From the NCBI GenBank assembly GCA_947095585.1, contig OX352765.1, forward strand, positions 60,195,623-60,259,622: a DNA stretch of 64,000 nt. Reading direction: 5' to 3'. Source of the stretch: Nephrocerus scutellatus. Its lineage: Eukaryota; Arthropoda; Insecta; Diptera; Pipunculidae. The position numbers and the translations under genes are program-made. Shown piece by piece: positions 51,274 to 62,024 of the stretch; the stretch's first letter is position 1; the number at the start of each line of letters is the position of its first letter. Below the pieces are notes generated by a model, which was given only the letters and a program-made list of their open reading frames with translations, did no database searches and had not been told where the DNA came from.

Positions 51274-52127
51274 GTGAAAGGCCTAGATGGTGCCGTACTC
51301 GTTTCAGATGAGGATCAGCTCAAGCGATGGAAGGAGCATTTCTCTACGGTCCTTAACCGTGTATTTACTAACGATATGCACCTAAATCAAACGGAGCTGC
51401 CGGAAGTAACAATTTCCCGAATTCGCACCTCAACTCCTAGTAAAGACGATATCGCTACCGCGATTAACGCACTAAAGAACAACAAGTCGGTAGGACTAGA
51501 TGGTATACCCGCAGAGCTTCTGCGTGCAGCTCCAACGACATCAGCAGAGCTTTTATATCCTCTTGTAGAGAGAGCTTGAGAGGTAGAAAGATTCCCTGAC
51601 GAGTGGAAGAAGGGAATGATTGTCAAGCTTTCTAAAAAATGTAGTCTTATGGAGTGCGAAAACTGGAGAGGCATTTGCGTTCTCCATGCAGTTTCAAAAG
51701 TAATAGCCAAAGTAGTACTTGAGCGTATTAAGGAACATCTGGAAGATACACTCTTACATCACAACTCAAACATCTGGATTACGCTGACGACGTTTGTTTA
51801 CTCTCACACAGAATTATGGAGCTGCACCAAATGACAACAAATGTGGAAAGGGAGGCAAATGTTGCGGGTTTGAAGATTAATACCAGATTAATGCCAAAAC
51901 CAAACTCATCAACCTCGGCACTAACTCATGTTAACATTGCTGGACAGCCGGTAGAGAGAGAGTTTCCAATATCTTGGGAGTATTGTCTCGACCGAAGGTG
52001 GAACCGAACAAGACATTGTCAACCGAATCGGCAAAGCAAAATCGGTGTTTGGAATGATGTCCATGATATGGCGAAGCAATGCGATCAGCTTAAACACCAA
52101 GCTGCGACTGTTCCGCTCAAATGTTGA
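51274..52127 (+). pseudogene. RTE reverse transcriptase remnant, copy 2
   Basis: Same fragments as 42264-43117: EHFSTVLNRVF, NNKSVGLDGIPAELL, TGA after LVERA, NWRGICVLHAVSKVIAK, then YADDVCLLSHR in another frame after the internal deletion. Confidence 0.9.
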
Positions 52128-52136
52128 ATCTGTGCT

Positions 52137-52568
52137 GTGCTGTATGGGTGCAGCACTTGGAAGTTGACCGCTACTATCACAAAAAGATTACAAACATTCG
52201 TAAATAGGTGCCTTCGGAACATCTTAAGGGTTTTCTGGCCTAATCGTATCTCTAACGAACATCTTTACCAGAGAACGGGTCAGGAACCAATAGGCACAAC
52301 CATCCAACGACGGAAGTGGCAGTGGATTGGTCATACACTCCGAAAAGGCGACAGTTCCATAGCAAACTACGCAATGCAATGGAACCCGTTATCTCAGGAT
52401 GGTAGAAGAACGGGTCGTCCGAGAAATACATGGCGCAGAACAGTTGAAGAGGAGGCACGGCAATTGGGGAAGAGTTGGAGAGAGCTGAAGCTTATTGCCA
52501 GAAACCGCACGCGATGGCGCGTAGGCGTAGTAGAGGCCCTAGGACCCACAAGGGGATACAGGACATAA
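52137..52568 (+). pseudogene. RTE C-terminal domain, copy 2
   Basis: Same domain as 43127-43504 but with CGA in place of TGA, so the frame continues RWRVGVVEALGPTRGYRT to its natural stop at 52566-52568. This indicates that copy 1 gained its stop later or that copy 2 came from another parent. Confidence 0.9.
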
Positions 52569-52587
52569 AGAAAGAAAGAAGATCGGT

Positions 52588-53331
52588 CCCAATCACCACT
52601 TTTCCACGCATTTTCCATAATCACCATCCCATCACTCCATCACCTCCAAAAATATCCATGTAAAACCCCACCGCCCATTTTCTATCCACTAACCAACTCC
52701 CCAACGACCGCAACCCTAACGATTCCGTCCACTTCGACCACCTACCACACCGATTACCATCCATCAACCCAATCAATACCCGTAGCTCCAAAGACCCGCA
52801 TCGCCCATTTCCTTCCCAACGAAAGGAAGAAAACCCACTAACGATAAATTATTTTTATTTCCATCCAATCACTTTGTTTATGCGCACGGTGTAACTACAT
52901 TCAACAATTCTACTCAAATGTCAACAACCAAATCGACCAGCAAATACAAAAGTGGAAATACAGCGCCACCTATCAGAATTCAAAATAATTATAAACATTT
53001 CAATAATCATAACCAACGTACATTAATTTTGATATGAACAAATCAGAAAATGCAGTTTTTCGTAAACCAACGTTTCCACCGCCACTTAGCGGGTCCAAAT
53101 TTTATCAGCAAATTTATTTTTTATTTAAGAAATGTGAATTTGAGCTATATCGTACCATAAATACGAAAAATTTAAATAATACGAATACAGCGCCACCTAT
53201 CGGGATTAAACTTAAGAGAAACCTTTCTGCTGACTAAACTAACCTATCGTCCAAGTTTGGTGTCAATCGGTCCAGCGGCTCGAGTTTGTCGTACCTGGAA
53301 CGAACATTTTTATATATTAATACTAGCTGAC
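52588..53331. other. C-rich then AT-rich stretch, repeat-related at right
   Basis: 52590-52830 is unusually C-rich on the plus strand (many CCAxC runs). From about 52960 the CAGCGCCACCTATC motif occurs twice (52960, 53190), followed by AAGTTTGGTGTCAATCGGTC and TTTTTATATATTAATA. These are parts of the CTAGCTG element family, so a partial copy probably ends at 53331. The 67-codon frame here is not convincing. Confidence 0.4.
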
Positions 53332-54229
53332 CCGACAGACGATGTCCTGTCCAACATTCAAAAAATTTGTTTGGGATCGTTTGTGAACTTGTGAAAAGAT
53401 ATTTGAAATAATATAATAATAACTAGCACACATGAACCCCCGGGGTGACGGGAGTACTATAGCCTATAACTTTCCCTCACCTGCCAATAATTTACGTTGA
53501 CATTTTTTTAAAAATACGTTTGTAAATCTCATGTTAAAATTTTATCTTTCTCCCCTTCCATCTATACCTATAACTTTCCCCTACCTGCCAATAATATATC
53601 TTAAATATTTCATAAAATTCAGTTTAAAAATGTGGCTGATATTAACATTTTACATTCCCTGTGTGTAAAATAAAATAACTACCAATCAAACAAAATCAGT
53701 TTTCGTGACTCATGTGTATAATATAAAAACAGTTATTTTGTGTAATAACGTTTTTTTACGATTAATTGCAAATTTTAATTTTAATTTGGCGTCCTACGAT
53801 GTATTCTTGCGCGTATTGTAATGAAACGAAATAAATGTCAAAAATAGCGTCTCACAAAAACCCAAATATCAATGAAACAAACGTATGGTTCAAATTTTAG
53901 GTTCCTAAGATGCTTCGTTACTAAGAAACAGAAAAACCGTTATATCTTGCAAACAGCCACCATCTATCAGGTCCAAATTTCACAAAAACCCAAATAGCAA
54001 TGGAACAAACCTATGGTTAAAATCTGAAGTTCCTAAGATGCTTCTTTGCTGAGAAACAAAAAAACCGTTATACTTTGACAACAGTGCCACTTAGAGAGTT
54101 CAAACACAAAAACAAAAACCCAAACCGCTAAAATCCTAATCTATGGTGAAAACTTCAGCTTCCTGCTATATCTGGTTCCTGAGAAAGGCAATCTCAAAAA
54201 ATTAACACACCATTTTTATATATTAGATT
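53332..54229 (+). mobile_element. Short interspersed element (CTAGCTG family), copy 2
   Basis: Starts CTAGCTGACCCGACAGACG and ends TTTTTATATATTAGATT. It matches 8430-9181 across ATGAACCCCCGGGGTGACG, TTTACGTTGACATTTTTTTA and ATCCTAATCTATGGTGAAAA. It has an extra ~90 bases after the start and one more internal repeat of the unit ending AAAACCGTTATA. No ORF. Confidence 0.75.
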
Positions 54230-54289
54230 AAAAATAATTTTGTTTTGCGATTTTGAGTCACAGTATTGATCACATTATTGTGTTACATT

Positions 54290-54345
54290 TTTAAATTTTG
54301 GGAACTAAGTAATTTCTCTACCGATTTGTATGAAATTCGGTATGG
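54290..54345 (+). repeat. Diverged single unit of the 118-bp satellite
   Basis: TTTTGGGAACTAAGTAATTT, then CTACCGATTTGTATGAAATT and CGG resemble the TTTTTGGAACCAAGCCATTT to GAAACTCGG part of the 18345 array. It precedes a tail module that also follows the large array. Confidence 0.6.
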
Positions 54346-54535
54346 TCTTTTGAGGGTCCTCTGAGGGGTCTTTTGGGGGTCTTTTTAGGGTCTTCTGAAG
54401 GTGTTTTGAGGTTCTTTAGAGGGTCTTTTGAAGGTCTTTAGAGGAGTCTTTTGAGGGTCTTTTGAAGGTCCTTTCAGGGTTTTATGAGGGTCTTTTCAGG
54501 TTTTTTAGAGGGTGTTTTGGAGATCTTTTTGCCCA
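54345..54535 (+). repeat. GGGTCTTTTGA minisatellite
   Basis: Degenerate units of 12-18 bases around GAGGGTCTTTTGA, about twelve copies. Strand-biased: G, T and A, almost no C except in GGTC. Confidence 0.85.
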
Positions 54536-54589
54536 CAACATCAAATAAGTTTCACTCCAATTGCGCGTTAAACACACGCACTGTTTTTT

Positions 54590-54900
54590 TTTTTGACTTC
54601 CGCGTAAACAAACGACCCTGATACGACCCTGATAGTTTGGATTTTCAAAGTTATTGCTGCGAAAACTGATTTATTTGTTGTAATTGCGAATGCAAACAGC
54701 AGCCGAAACTGAAAGTGCATAAATTCTACTGGCATGTCGGTCGGAATCATTGGGATGCGTTGACAGATAGCAAAAGAAAGACCGTGCAAATGGATCAGCT
54801 GTCCAATGGCATTTGCGCACGTAACCTAAACAATTGGAATCTATTGGAACAGAAATGAAATAACGACTTTTGTTTGACAATTCGCGAATCATTTCACGGA
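54590..54900 (-). pseudogene. Helitron helicase C-terminus, copy 1
   Basis: The minus strand reads IPMIPTDMPVEFMHFQFRLL and FAFAITTNKS, the IPRIPMIPTDMPFEFxRxQFPxRLAFAMTINKAQG block of Helitron helicase, followed by GSFVYAEVKKK near its end. Upstream codons are scrambled by shifts. A tail with GCGCAATTG and GATGTTGTGGG lies beyond its stop. Confidence 0.85.
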
Positions 54901-55439
54901 AACATTCAATTGAGTTATTTACTTAAAAAAATATCCAATTTATCGTTTTCCAAATTTTCCCGAATTGTATTTTGCTAAAGATATCTGCGGGAGCAAATCA
55001 AACAAGACGATTTTTGCTGTTTGTCCGAATTTTTCGACTTTGTTTTGTAATTGTCTTTGTTTCTTCCCAGGACTATAACGAACAAAACAAAAAATGAATT
55101 ACGCAAATCCATCGTTCGAATCGTGAGTTATGGTTGCGAGTTCATACAAAAATCCTATAGAAAACAGTTTTTTCCGAATTTTACAATTTTCCGGGAAACT
55201 TTTCTATTTTTTTTCCGCATAAACCATATTCGGACTATGGCGAATTTATAATATAAAAGTTAGCCAAATCGGTCCAGTCGTTCTCAATTTTTTTTTTCAC
55301 CTAGCGGTATGAGATATACTTTAAAACCTATTCTCATACCTACCAAATATACATAAAAAAATTCATAACAATCGGTCGATCCGTTTCGGAGCGGTTGGAC
55401 GACAAAAACCGATTTGTTAATTAAACCTTTTTTATAAAT

Positions 55440-55600
55440 CTCTATATTAACTTGTTGCCCGTCAAATTTGGGGCCCTCGGGGCTCGGCTCCCATACAAAT
55501 ATTTTACAAAATTTACCCGATTTTCTTCAAATTTTACACGCAAGTGTATCTGCGATGGACAACACTTTTTGTACAAATTTGGAAGTAGTCAGGCCCCGAT
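55440..55600 (+). repeat. Short-family fragment, copy 1
   Basis: TCTCTATATTAACTTGTTGC, a deleted tract, GGGCTCGGCTCCCATAC, ACCCGATTTTCTTC and TGCGATGGACAACAC: the 5' end and one module of the AATTCTCTA family. Confidence 0.75.
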
Positions 55601-55712
55601 GCAATGTAAATTATTATCAGCTAAATTTTGTTTAATATATGTTATATTATATGTAAATTATGGAAAAGCTTGTACCTGAATAAAAATATTTAACTGTGTA
55701 ATCAATATGAGC

Positions 55713-55716
<4 letters not shown>

Positions 55717-55787
<71 letters not shown>
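55717..55787. repeat. TA microsatellite, unit 1
   Basis: About 35 TA dinucleotides directly left of the MITE. Confidence 0.95.
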
Positions 55788-55790
<3 letters not shown>

Positions 55791-56204
55791 ATCCCATAAA
55801 CGAGGAAAGAAAATATAATTTAAGAGGAAGCAAAAAAAAAAAACAAAATTTAAAGAAAGTGAATCATATTTGCGGTTTACCCCTTTAGGTTTAAAAATAA
55901 TACACTTAATACTAAACTACCTAAAAGTTATATTTATAAATAAAACCGGGTTGTCACCTCTAACCAATAGATGGTGGCGAACAATCGCGCCGACCAATAC
56001 AATAATATTATATATAGTAACTCATAACGTTAAAATGAATGTAAAATTCTACGTGTATAGTCTACACCATTCGATGGCTCGGTTGTACGAATGAGAGGAC
56101 TGGTTAAAAAAGAAAACCATCACGCGAACAAAACGATTCGACTCCACAGTGGGAGAGAACAAAACACTTTCATGCTGAATGAATGTCCTCGTTTATGGGA
56201 TTGA
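55788..56204. mobile_element. MITE, 19-bp TIRs, copy 1
   Basis: The left end TCAATCCCATAAACGAGGA at 55788 and the right end ending in CGTTTATGGGATTGA are exact inverted repeats. It is inserted at the edge of a TA tract. The inner 380 bases contain no supported gene. Its right end is also the junction of the 1.6-kb tandem duplication, so no right TA flank remains. Confidence 0.85.
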
Positions 56205-56214
56205 CGCACTGTTT

Positions 56215-56525
56215 TTTTTTTGACTTGCGCGTAAACAAACGACCCTGATACGACCCTGATAGTTTGGATTTTCAAAGTTATTGCTGCGAAAACTGATTTA
56301 TTTGTTGTAATTGCGAATGCAAACAGCAGCCGAAACTGAAAGTGCATAAATTCTACTGGCATGTCGGTCGGAATCATTGGGATGCGTTGACAGATAGCAA
56401 AAGAAAGACCGTGCAAATGGATCAGCTGTCCAATGGCATTTGCGCACGTAACCTAAACAATTGGAATCTATTGGAACAGAAATGAAATAACGACTTTTGT
56501 TTGACAATTCGCGAATCATTTCACG
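56215..56525 (-). pseudogene. Helitron helicase C-terminus, copy 2
   Basis: Same coding remnant as 54590-54900, 1,627 bases on, with only minor changes in the KKK tail (YAQVKKK). Confidence 0.85.
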
Positions 56526-57067
56526 GAAACATTCAATTGAGTTATTTACTTAAAAAAATATCCAATTTATCGTTTTCCAAATTTTCCCGAATTGTATTTT
56601 GCTAAAAATATCTGCGGGAGCAAATCAAACAAGACGATTTTTGCTGTTTGTCCGAATTTTTCGACTTTGTTTTGTAATTGTCTTTGTTTCTTCCCAGGAC
56701 TATAACGAACAAAACAAAAAATGAATTACGCAAATCCATCGTTCGAATCGTGAGTTATGGTTGCGAGTTCATACAAAAATCCTATAGAAAACAGTTTTTT
56801 CCGAATTTTACAATTTTCCGGGAAACTTTTCTATTTTTTTTTCCGCATAAACCATATTCGGACTATGGCGAATTTATAATATAAAAGTTAGCCAAATCGG
56901 TCCAGTCGTTCTCAATTTTTTTTTCACCTAGCGGTATGAGATATACTTTAAAACCTATTCTCATACCTACCAAATATACATAAAAAAATTCATAACAATC
57001 GGTCGATCCGTTTCGGAGCGGTTGGACGACAAAAACCGATTTGTTAATTAAACCTTTTTTATAAATC

Positions 57068-57220
57068 TCTATATTAACTTGTTGCCCGTCAAATTTGGGG
57101 CCCTCGGGGCTCGGCTCCCATACAAATATTTTACAAAATTTACCCGATTTTCTTCAAATTTTACACGCAAGTGTATTTCCGATGGACAACACTTTTTGTA
57201 CAAATTTGGAAGTAGTCAGG
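57068..57220 (+). repeat. Short-family fragment, copy 2
   Basis: Same truncated 5' end and module as 55440-55600, one substitution visible in the module. Confidence 0.75.
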
Positions 57221-57339
57221 CCCCGATGCAATGTAAATTATTATCAGCTAAATTTTGTTTAATATATGTTATATTATATGTAAATTATGGAAAAGCTTGT
57301 ACCTGAATAAAAATATTTGACTGTGTAATCAATATGAGC

Positions 57340-57344
<5 letters not shown>

Positions 57345-57406
<62 letters not shown>
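57345..57406. repeat. TA microsatellite, unit 2
   Basis: About 31 TA dinucleotides, shorter than in unit 1. Confidence 0.95.
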
Positions 57407-57409
<3 letters not shown>

Positions 57410-57822
57410 ATCCCATAAACGAGGAAAGAAAATATAATTTAAGAGGAAGCAAAAAAAAAAACAAAATTTAAAGAAAGTGAATCATATTTGCGGTTTACCC
57501 CTTTAGGTTTAAAAATAATAAACTTAATACTAAACTACCTAAAAGTTATATTTATAAATAAAACCGGGTTGTCACCTCTAACCAATAGATGGTGGCGAAC
57601 AATCGCGCCGACCAATACAATAATATTATATATAGTAACTCATAACGTTAAAATGAATGTCAAATTCTACGTGTATAGTCTACACCATTCGATGGCTCGG
57701 TTGTACGAATGAGAGGACTGGTTAAAAAAGAAAACCATCACGCGAACAAAACGATTCGACTCCACAGTGGGAGAGAACAAAACACTTTCATGCTGAATGA
57801 ATGTCCTCGTTTATGGGATTGA
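57407..57822. mobile_element. MITE, 19-bp TIRs, copy 2
   Basis: TCAATCCCATAAACGAGGA and its inverted copy, here flanked by TA on both sides (TATATA before, TATATT after), consistent with a TA target duplication as in Tc1/mariner-type elements. Confidence 0.88.
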
Positions 57823-58152
57823 TATATTTTTTTATTTTTTATTGCTTTTGATTGAATAAAATTCACCATTTTTTTGGTTAAAATAAAACAATGCTGGCAT
57901 CTCTCTGCTCTCTGCTCTCTCCAAAGATGACCCTAGTCAATCCACTCGTCTCTGCGAGTGATATCCACGTCCCGAACAAAAAAAGGAAGAATACGACACC
58001 CAAGGCAAGGGTTAATGGCGTCGCTCTGTCGTCATCCGAACCATAAACCGAAATTAATAGTACTATGCCGGATAATCCCGGTTTTATAAATAAATAAATA
58101 AAACATTCAAAGAACCAAGAAAAATTATGATGAATCAACGGATATATCTCAG
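57823..58152. other. Unassigned stretch
   Basis: T-rich then mixed sequence with a CTCTCTGCTCTCTGCTCTC run (57901-57919) and an AAATAAATAAATAAA run. No gene recognised. Confidence 0.4.
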
Positions 58153-58153
58153 T

Positions 58154-58240
<87 letters not shown>
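58153..58240. repeat. TA microsatellite
   Basis: A third long TA tract, about 40 dinucleotides with one CA interruption, not followed by the MITE terminus. Confidence 0.95.
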
Positions 58241-58244
<4 letters not shown>

Positions 58245-58734
58245 TAATGGAGGCAAAACAGTCGAGTCCTATTCAGGCTAATAGTCTTTATCCTAACTTT
58301 CAAGTTGAACGTTGTCTAACAGCAAGCATGTCCGGGGTGAGACTGGAGCCGCCATTGGCAAGGCTATTGCACTCGTAAAATGTAGGAACCCGCAGAATAG
58401 CCATCCCACGGGGCGCCAAACAGAATAAGAACGTTTGACCAGTGACGAAAATCCATGCGTACGGCTTGTAACGCCATGTGCTCATCACAAATCACCATAT
58501 GCAAATTATTTAAATCTTTGCTTCCTTAATTACAACCATCTGGACACGATAAGTATGAAGCACGACCAAAAGGATAAGTATGTGGTGCAATCCACGCACG
58601 TTTCGAAGTATCGTTTGAGTATCACTAATGGCAATATAGTAATTTATTAAGTCCCGTAGATTGAGGTTTTCCGGAATCTTGAAAGAGCCCTTATCTGCCA
58701 TATTTAATATGGACAGTTTGCGGACAAAAAAAAT
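58241..58734. other. Unassigned stretch
   Basis: Higher-GC sequence with short open frames on both strands; none has recognisable motifs. Confidence 0.4.
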
Positions 58735-59060
58735 TGTGATCGCTCGCGTATTCGTATTCGATACAAACTGAGTAAAATTCATTAACATGTCGTGTAAATT
58801 TACGGGCATGCTTCACAGCGCCGTTGCGCATCATTATTAATAATATTTTATTATAAATAAATTTATCTTTACAGGAACTGTAATGGCTTGGGTCCGCGAT
58901 TTTTTCTATAGAGACTGGTGCAAAAGTTTCCGAACCAAAAAAGTGTGACCGCTCTTCGATGCGAACTGAATAAATTCATTAGCATATCGTTTAATTTCAA
59001 GATCATGCTACAATGAGCCGTTACGCATCACATTTAATAATATTTTATTATAAATTCTTA
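58735..59060. repeat. Diverged tandem pair, ~210-bp spacing
   Basis: 58737-58865 and 58947-59060 share GTGAxCGCTC, GATxCxAACTGAxTAAA, TTCATTAxCATxTCGT, CATGCT and TAATAATATTTTATTATAAA in order. It may be an internal repeat of the LTR of the BEL element that begins at 59257 on the minus strand. Confidence 0.7.
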
Positions 59061-59257
59061 AATGTATCTGTTGCGTAGAATATTTTTTTTTATAATAAAA
59101 TTACCAAGAAAAATAACAGAGGAATATTATATTTTTTACTTTTTGTGATACATATGTATAATTGCTAGTGGACTGTAGTGCGTAAAGTTGGCCGCCAAAC
59201 ATCGATTCGTATTATGATGAATGGTTTTACACTTGGGATCGATGACAATCGTTAACA
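58870..59257 (-). repeat. Probable BEL/Pao 3' LTR
   Basis: On the minus strand a GCGGCGGAA tract is followed by TGTTAACGATTGTC at 59257, as in the purine tract and LTR start of BEL elements, shortly after the end of pol. The other LTR end was not identified; the stated left limit is a guess. Confidence 0.4.
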
Positions 59258-59379
59258 TTCCGCCGCGCGTTGAAAGATTATATTTTTCAACAGAAGACTA
59301 TAGCTGATATTATTGGATTCTTTATTTGATGTGTCGTTAGGTAGTGGGCATAACTTGGTAATAGCTCATTATATTATAA

Positions 59380-59556
59380 CGGATTTGATTTTGACGGAGA
59401 CAACTCTGGTTCTATGATCGCTTCCAGGATGAATTTCCACAACACGTTCTAGTAACCAAGAAGCAGGTGGTAAACGTTCATCACATACTAGTACCAATTC
59501 GCCAATACGAATATTTCGTTTATTTGTACCCCATTTGGATCATTGCTGCAAAGTAT
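59380..59556 (-). pseudogene. BEL integrase tail (DUF5641-like)
   Basis: RIGELVLVCDERLPPASWLL, ERVVEIHPGSDHRTRVVSVK: the conserved C-terminal module of BEL pol proteins. It is separated from the integrase core by a frameshift. Confidence 0.85.
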
Positions 59557-60240
59557 TCAGGTACTCTTTCGACCATCTCTTCCAAAACAAATGAACCATG
59601 GCTTGAATTTTGTTCCATCTTTGAAGTCTTCCGATCGTGGCGTTGGATAAATCAGCTTCATTAAGAAACAATTCGTTTGTGTAAGTGGTGTAAGATCCTG
59701 AGGGTCATCGAACGTTAACGTTCGCGAATTTAGACAACCTACAATTTCGATCATAAGTGTTGTTAGTTCTTCAAAATGTAATGTTTGTTGTGCTGCTACT
59801 CGCTTCATATGTAACTTTATTGATTTGACTCCGGCTTCCCATAGACCGCCGTGATGAGGAGACCCGGGCGGTATGAATTTCCAGACAATTCCTTCATTCG
59901 TGCAGGATCTCTCAACTTCGTTGGCGTTAGCATTGAAGAAGTTGCGGAATTCTTTGAGAATATTGTTTGCTCCCACAAAGTTGGTACCGTTGTCGCTATA
60001 TATGGAAGATGGTTTTCCACGTCTGGCTATAAATCGTTTTAAAGCGGCCAGGAAACACTTGCTGGTAAGGTCGCTAACAACTTCGAGGTGCAAAGCCTTT
60101 GTGCAGAAACAAACAAAGACGGCAATATATGACTTGAATTGAGCGGAGCTGCGAGGATTTTGACTGCGAGTCATAAAGGGTCCGCAATAATCAAGACCGA
60201 TAATATTAAATGCTCGGTTCGGTGTGATACGGTCGGCAGG
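59557..60240 (-). pseudogene. BEL integrase core
   Basis: The minus strand reads FNIIGLDYCGPFMTRSQ (first catalytic Asp), then KALHLEVVSDLTSKCFLAAL, GKPSSIYSDNGTNFVGA (second Asp) and FIPPGSPHHGGLWEAGVKSI (Glu). 205 codons are open from 60174, and the frame runs on upstream past an in-frame break near 60240. All three catalytic residues are kept, although the gene as a whole is broken. Confidence 0.92.
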
Positions 60241-60259
60241 TTAGTCGGCCATCAACTGC

Positions 60260-60480
60260 GTCATTGGTATGGGTTTTAATTTTAATCCTCATATGCATTT
60301 ATTAACAATTCGTTTCGCTTGAGTTTTTCCATGCACGGGCCAATAAGTTTCTCGAACCTTCGCCAACAGGAGTTGAGGACCACAATGAAAATACGTTTCG
60401 TGATTGTGACGTAGTACGAGTGTTTAGAAATAGTGTTTGTCTGGTAAAAGAATTTGATGTTTTCGGTCAAAGGATAAGTT
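60260..60480 (-). pseudogene. BEL integrase zinc-binding region
   Basis: Translation with shifts gives ILLPDKHYF, LVLRHNHETYFHCGPQLLLA, KVRETYWPVHGKTQAKRIVN and KCI, matching the HHCC-type region ahead of the BEL integrase core. Interrupted by at least one stop. Confidence 0.75.
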
Positions 60481-60662
60481 GCCTTGCCGACACGAATGAT
60501 CCCGGTTGAATCGATGAATGTAGTCTATGGTCTAAGCAAGCTCTTCAGGTTTACTTCTCCGTTTTTCTGCAGGCTCTTAAGATCATGTAGAAAGGACTCA
60601 TGTTGTACCATTTTGATGATGCAATTTCGACCGCGTACGAGGCATTGTGTGGACAAAACAGG

Positions 60663-62024
60663 TTATAACGATCTTTGTTCATGCAACTTTCGTATTTTAT
60701 CAATGAACCTAAGACAAAATGATACGACTTTTAGCAGTTTAGTATATGACGAATAGCGTTGAAATATGCTTAAATCGTCCGCTGGTTTTGTATTGATATA
60801 TAATGCGACTTCAGATGAAATCTGAATTCGAATTTCAATAGCTTTTATATCTATATACGTGTTATCAGGTTCATAATCATCATCTGATAAGAACATTGGT
60901 CCATTCCACAAAAATTTCAGTTTCATGAATGTACGTATTTCGTTGGGCATAATTCCTCTCGATATTACGTCCGCTGGATTTAGAATACCGTTTATGTGCT
61001 TCCATTCGATTGAAGAATCTAGGTCGTGTATTTCGCTCACTCGATTGGCGATAAATGGTTTCAATAAATTCACAGGTGTTTTTAGCCATGCCAGCACAAT
61101 TGTTGAATCTGACCATAGCGTTATTTTATCGATGTTTAATTTCAGGTCATCTATTGTTCTTTTAACTAGTCGTGATAGCAGTAGCGCTGCGCATAATTTC
61201 AAACGAGGTATAGTAATGCTTTTGATAGGCGCGACTCGACTTTTACTACATATTAACATGACTGAAACTCTTCCATTATCGTCTACACATTTCGCATAGA
61301 TGCAGGCCCCGTAAGCTGATTTGCTTGCATCAGCAAACCCGTGCAGCTCGATACATTTTTTGTCACTATTAATGTAACGCGGTAGTCTAAGGACTTCGAT
61401 GGTTGGTATTTCGCGGCGAAATTCTTTCCAAAATTCCGTTTCATGCTGTGGTAGAGGATCATCCCATGTAATTTGAAATTGCCAAAGACGCTGTAGAAAA
61501 ATCTTCGCTGTTACTATCACTGGTCCCAAAAAACCCAGTGGATCGAAAATCTTCGCTACCTCGGATAATACAACTCGTTTTGTTACTTTTTGATTTATTT
61601 CAAGATGATCAACGTTCAAAGTGAACACGTCTGCTATTGGGTTCCATTTTATTCCGAGGGTTTTTACTGATTGATTAGCGTAAGTTTTTTCCACATCCAT
61701 TTGTTGCTCTCGATCTTCTATTTTAATTTGCTCAAGCATTGCCGTAGAGTTTGACAAGAACTTTCTAAGTTTCATTCCTCCTTTACTTAACATGTCTGAC
61801 AATTGTTGTGCTATTAGATTAGCTTCCTGTTCAGTCGATGCTCCTGTCAGAACATCATCCATATAGAAGTCATCCAGGATATTGGTTGGCAGTTGATAGT
61901 TGCTGAATTCGTCGATATATATTCGTTGTAAAGTTCGCTGTGCCAAATGAGGTGCTGCTGACGTACCATACGTTATTGTTTGCAATTCATAAGTTTGAAT
62001 TGGCTTCATTCTTTTTTTTTCCAC
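60663..62024 (-). CDS. BEL reverse transcriptase and RNase H, open 453 codons
   Basis: Open frame: QTITYGTSAAPHLAQRTLQR, LDDFYMDDVLTGASTEQEAN (YMDD at residues 54-57), KTLGIKWNPIADVFTLNVDH, EVAKIFDPLGFLGPVIVTAK (the FDPLG block diagnostic of BEL/Pao), then RNase H with ELHGFADASKSAYGACIYAK and LWSDSTIVLAWLK, ending with ISRGIMPNE. The RT N-terminus (62030-62497) is in other frames. It is part of a decayed element despite its length. Confidence 0.93.
   Translation of the reverse strand: MEKKRMKPIQTYELQTITYGTSAAPHLAQRTLQRIYIDEFSNYQLPTNILDDFYMDDVLTGASTEQEANLIAQQLSDMLSKGGMKLRKFLSNSTAMLEQIKIEDREQQMDVEKTYANQSVKTLGIKWNPIADVFTLNVDHLEINQKVTKRVVLSEVAKIFDPLGFLGPVIVTAKIFLQRLWQFQITWDDPLPQHETEFWKEFRREIPTIEVLRLPRYINSDKKCIELHGFADASKSAYGACIYAKCVDDNGRVSVMLICSKSRVAPIKSITIPRLKLCAALLLSRLVKRTIDDLKLNIDKITLWSDSTIVLAWLKTPVNLLKPFIANRVSEIHDLDSSIEWKHINGILNPADVISRGIMPNEIRTFMKLKFLWNGPMFLSDDDYEPDNTYIDIKAIEIRIQISSEVALYINTKPADDLSIFQRYSSYTKLLKVVSFCLRFIDKIRKLHEQRSL

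Larger units (their letters stand above)
51188..52581 (+). mobile_element. RTE-type LINE, copy 2, 5'-truncated
   Basis: Matches 42178-43571 of copy 1 with only four substitutions that I could see (51196, 51771, 52164, 52512). It ends in the same AAAGAAAGAAAG tail. ATCGGT occurs on both sides (51182-51187, 52582-52587), a possible short target duplication. It shares copy 1's internal RT deletion and TGA stop. Confidence 0.92.
54576..57822. repeat. 1.6-kb tandem duplication
   Basis: 54576-56203 and 56204-57822 are two units of 1,628 and about 1,619 bp, near-identical; differences include poly-T and TA-tract lengths and a few substitutions (for example 55497-57124 region, C/T at 55551/57178). 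Each holds, in order, a minus-strand helicase fragment, unassigned AT-rich DNA, a truncated short-family module, a TA tract and a MITE. Confidence 0.95.

Noticed and set aside
57878..58168. 96-codon minus-strand ORF with hydrophobic segments
   Set aside because: No recognisable family; the start lies in an AT-rich tract and composition is biased. It may be chance.
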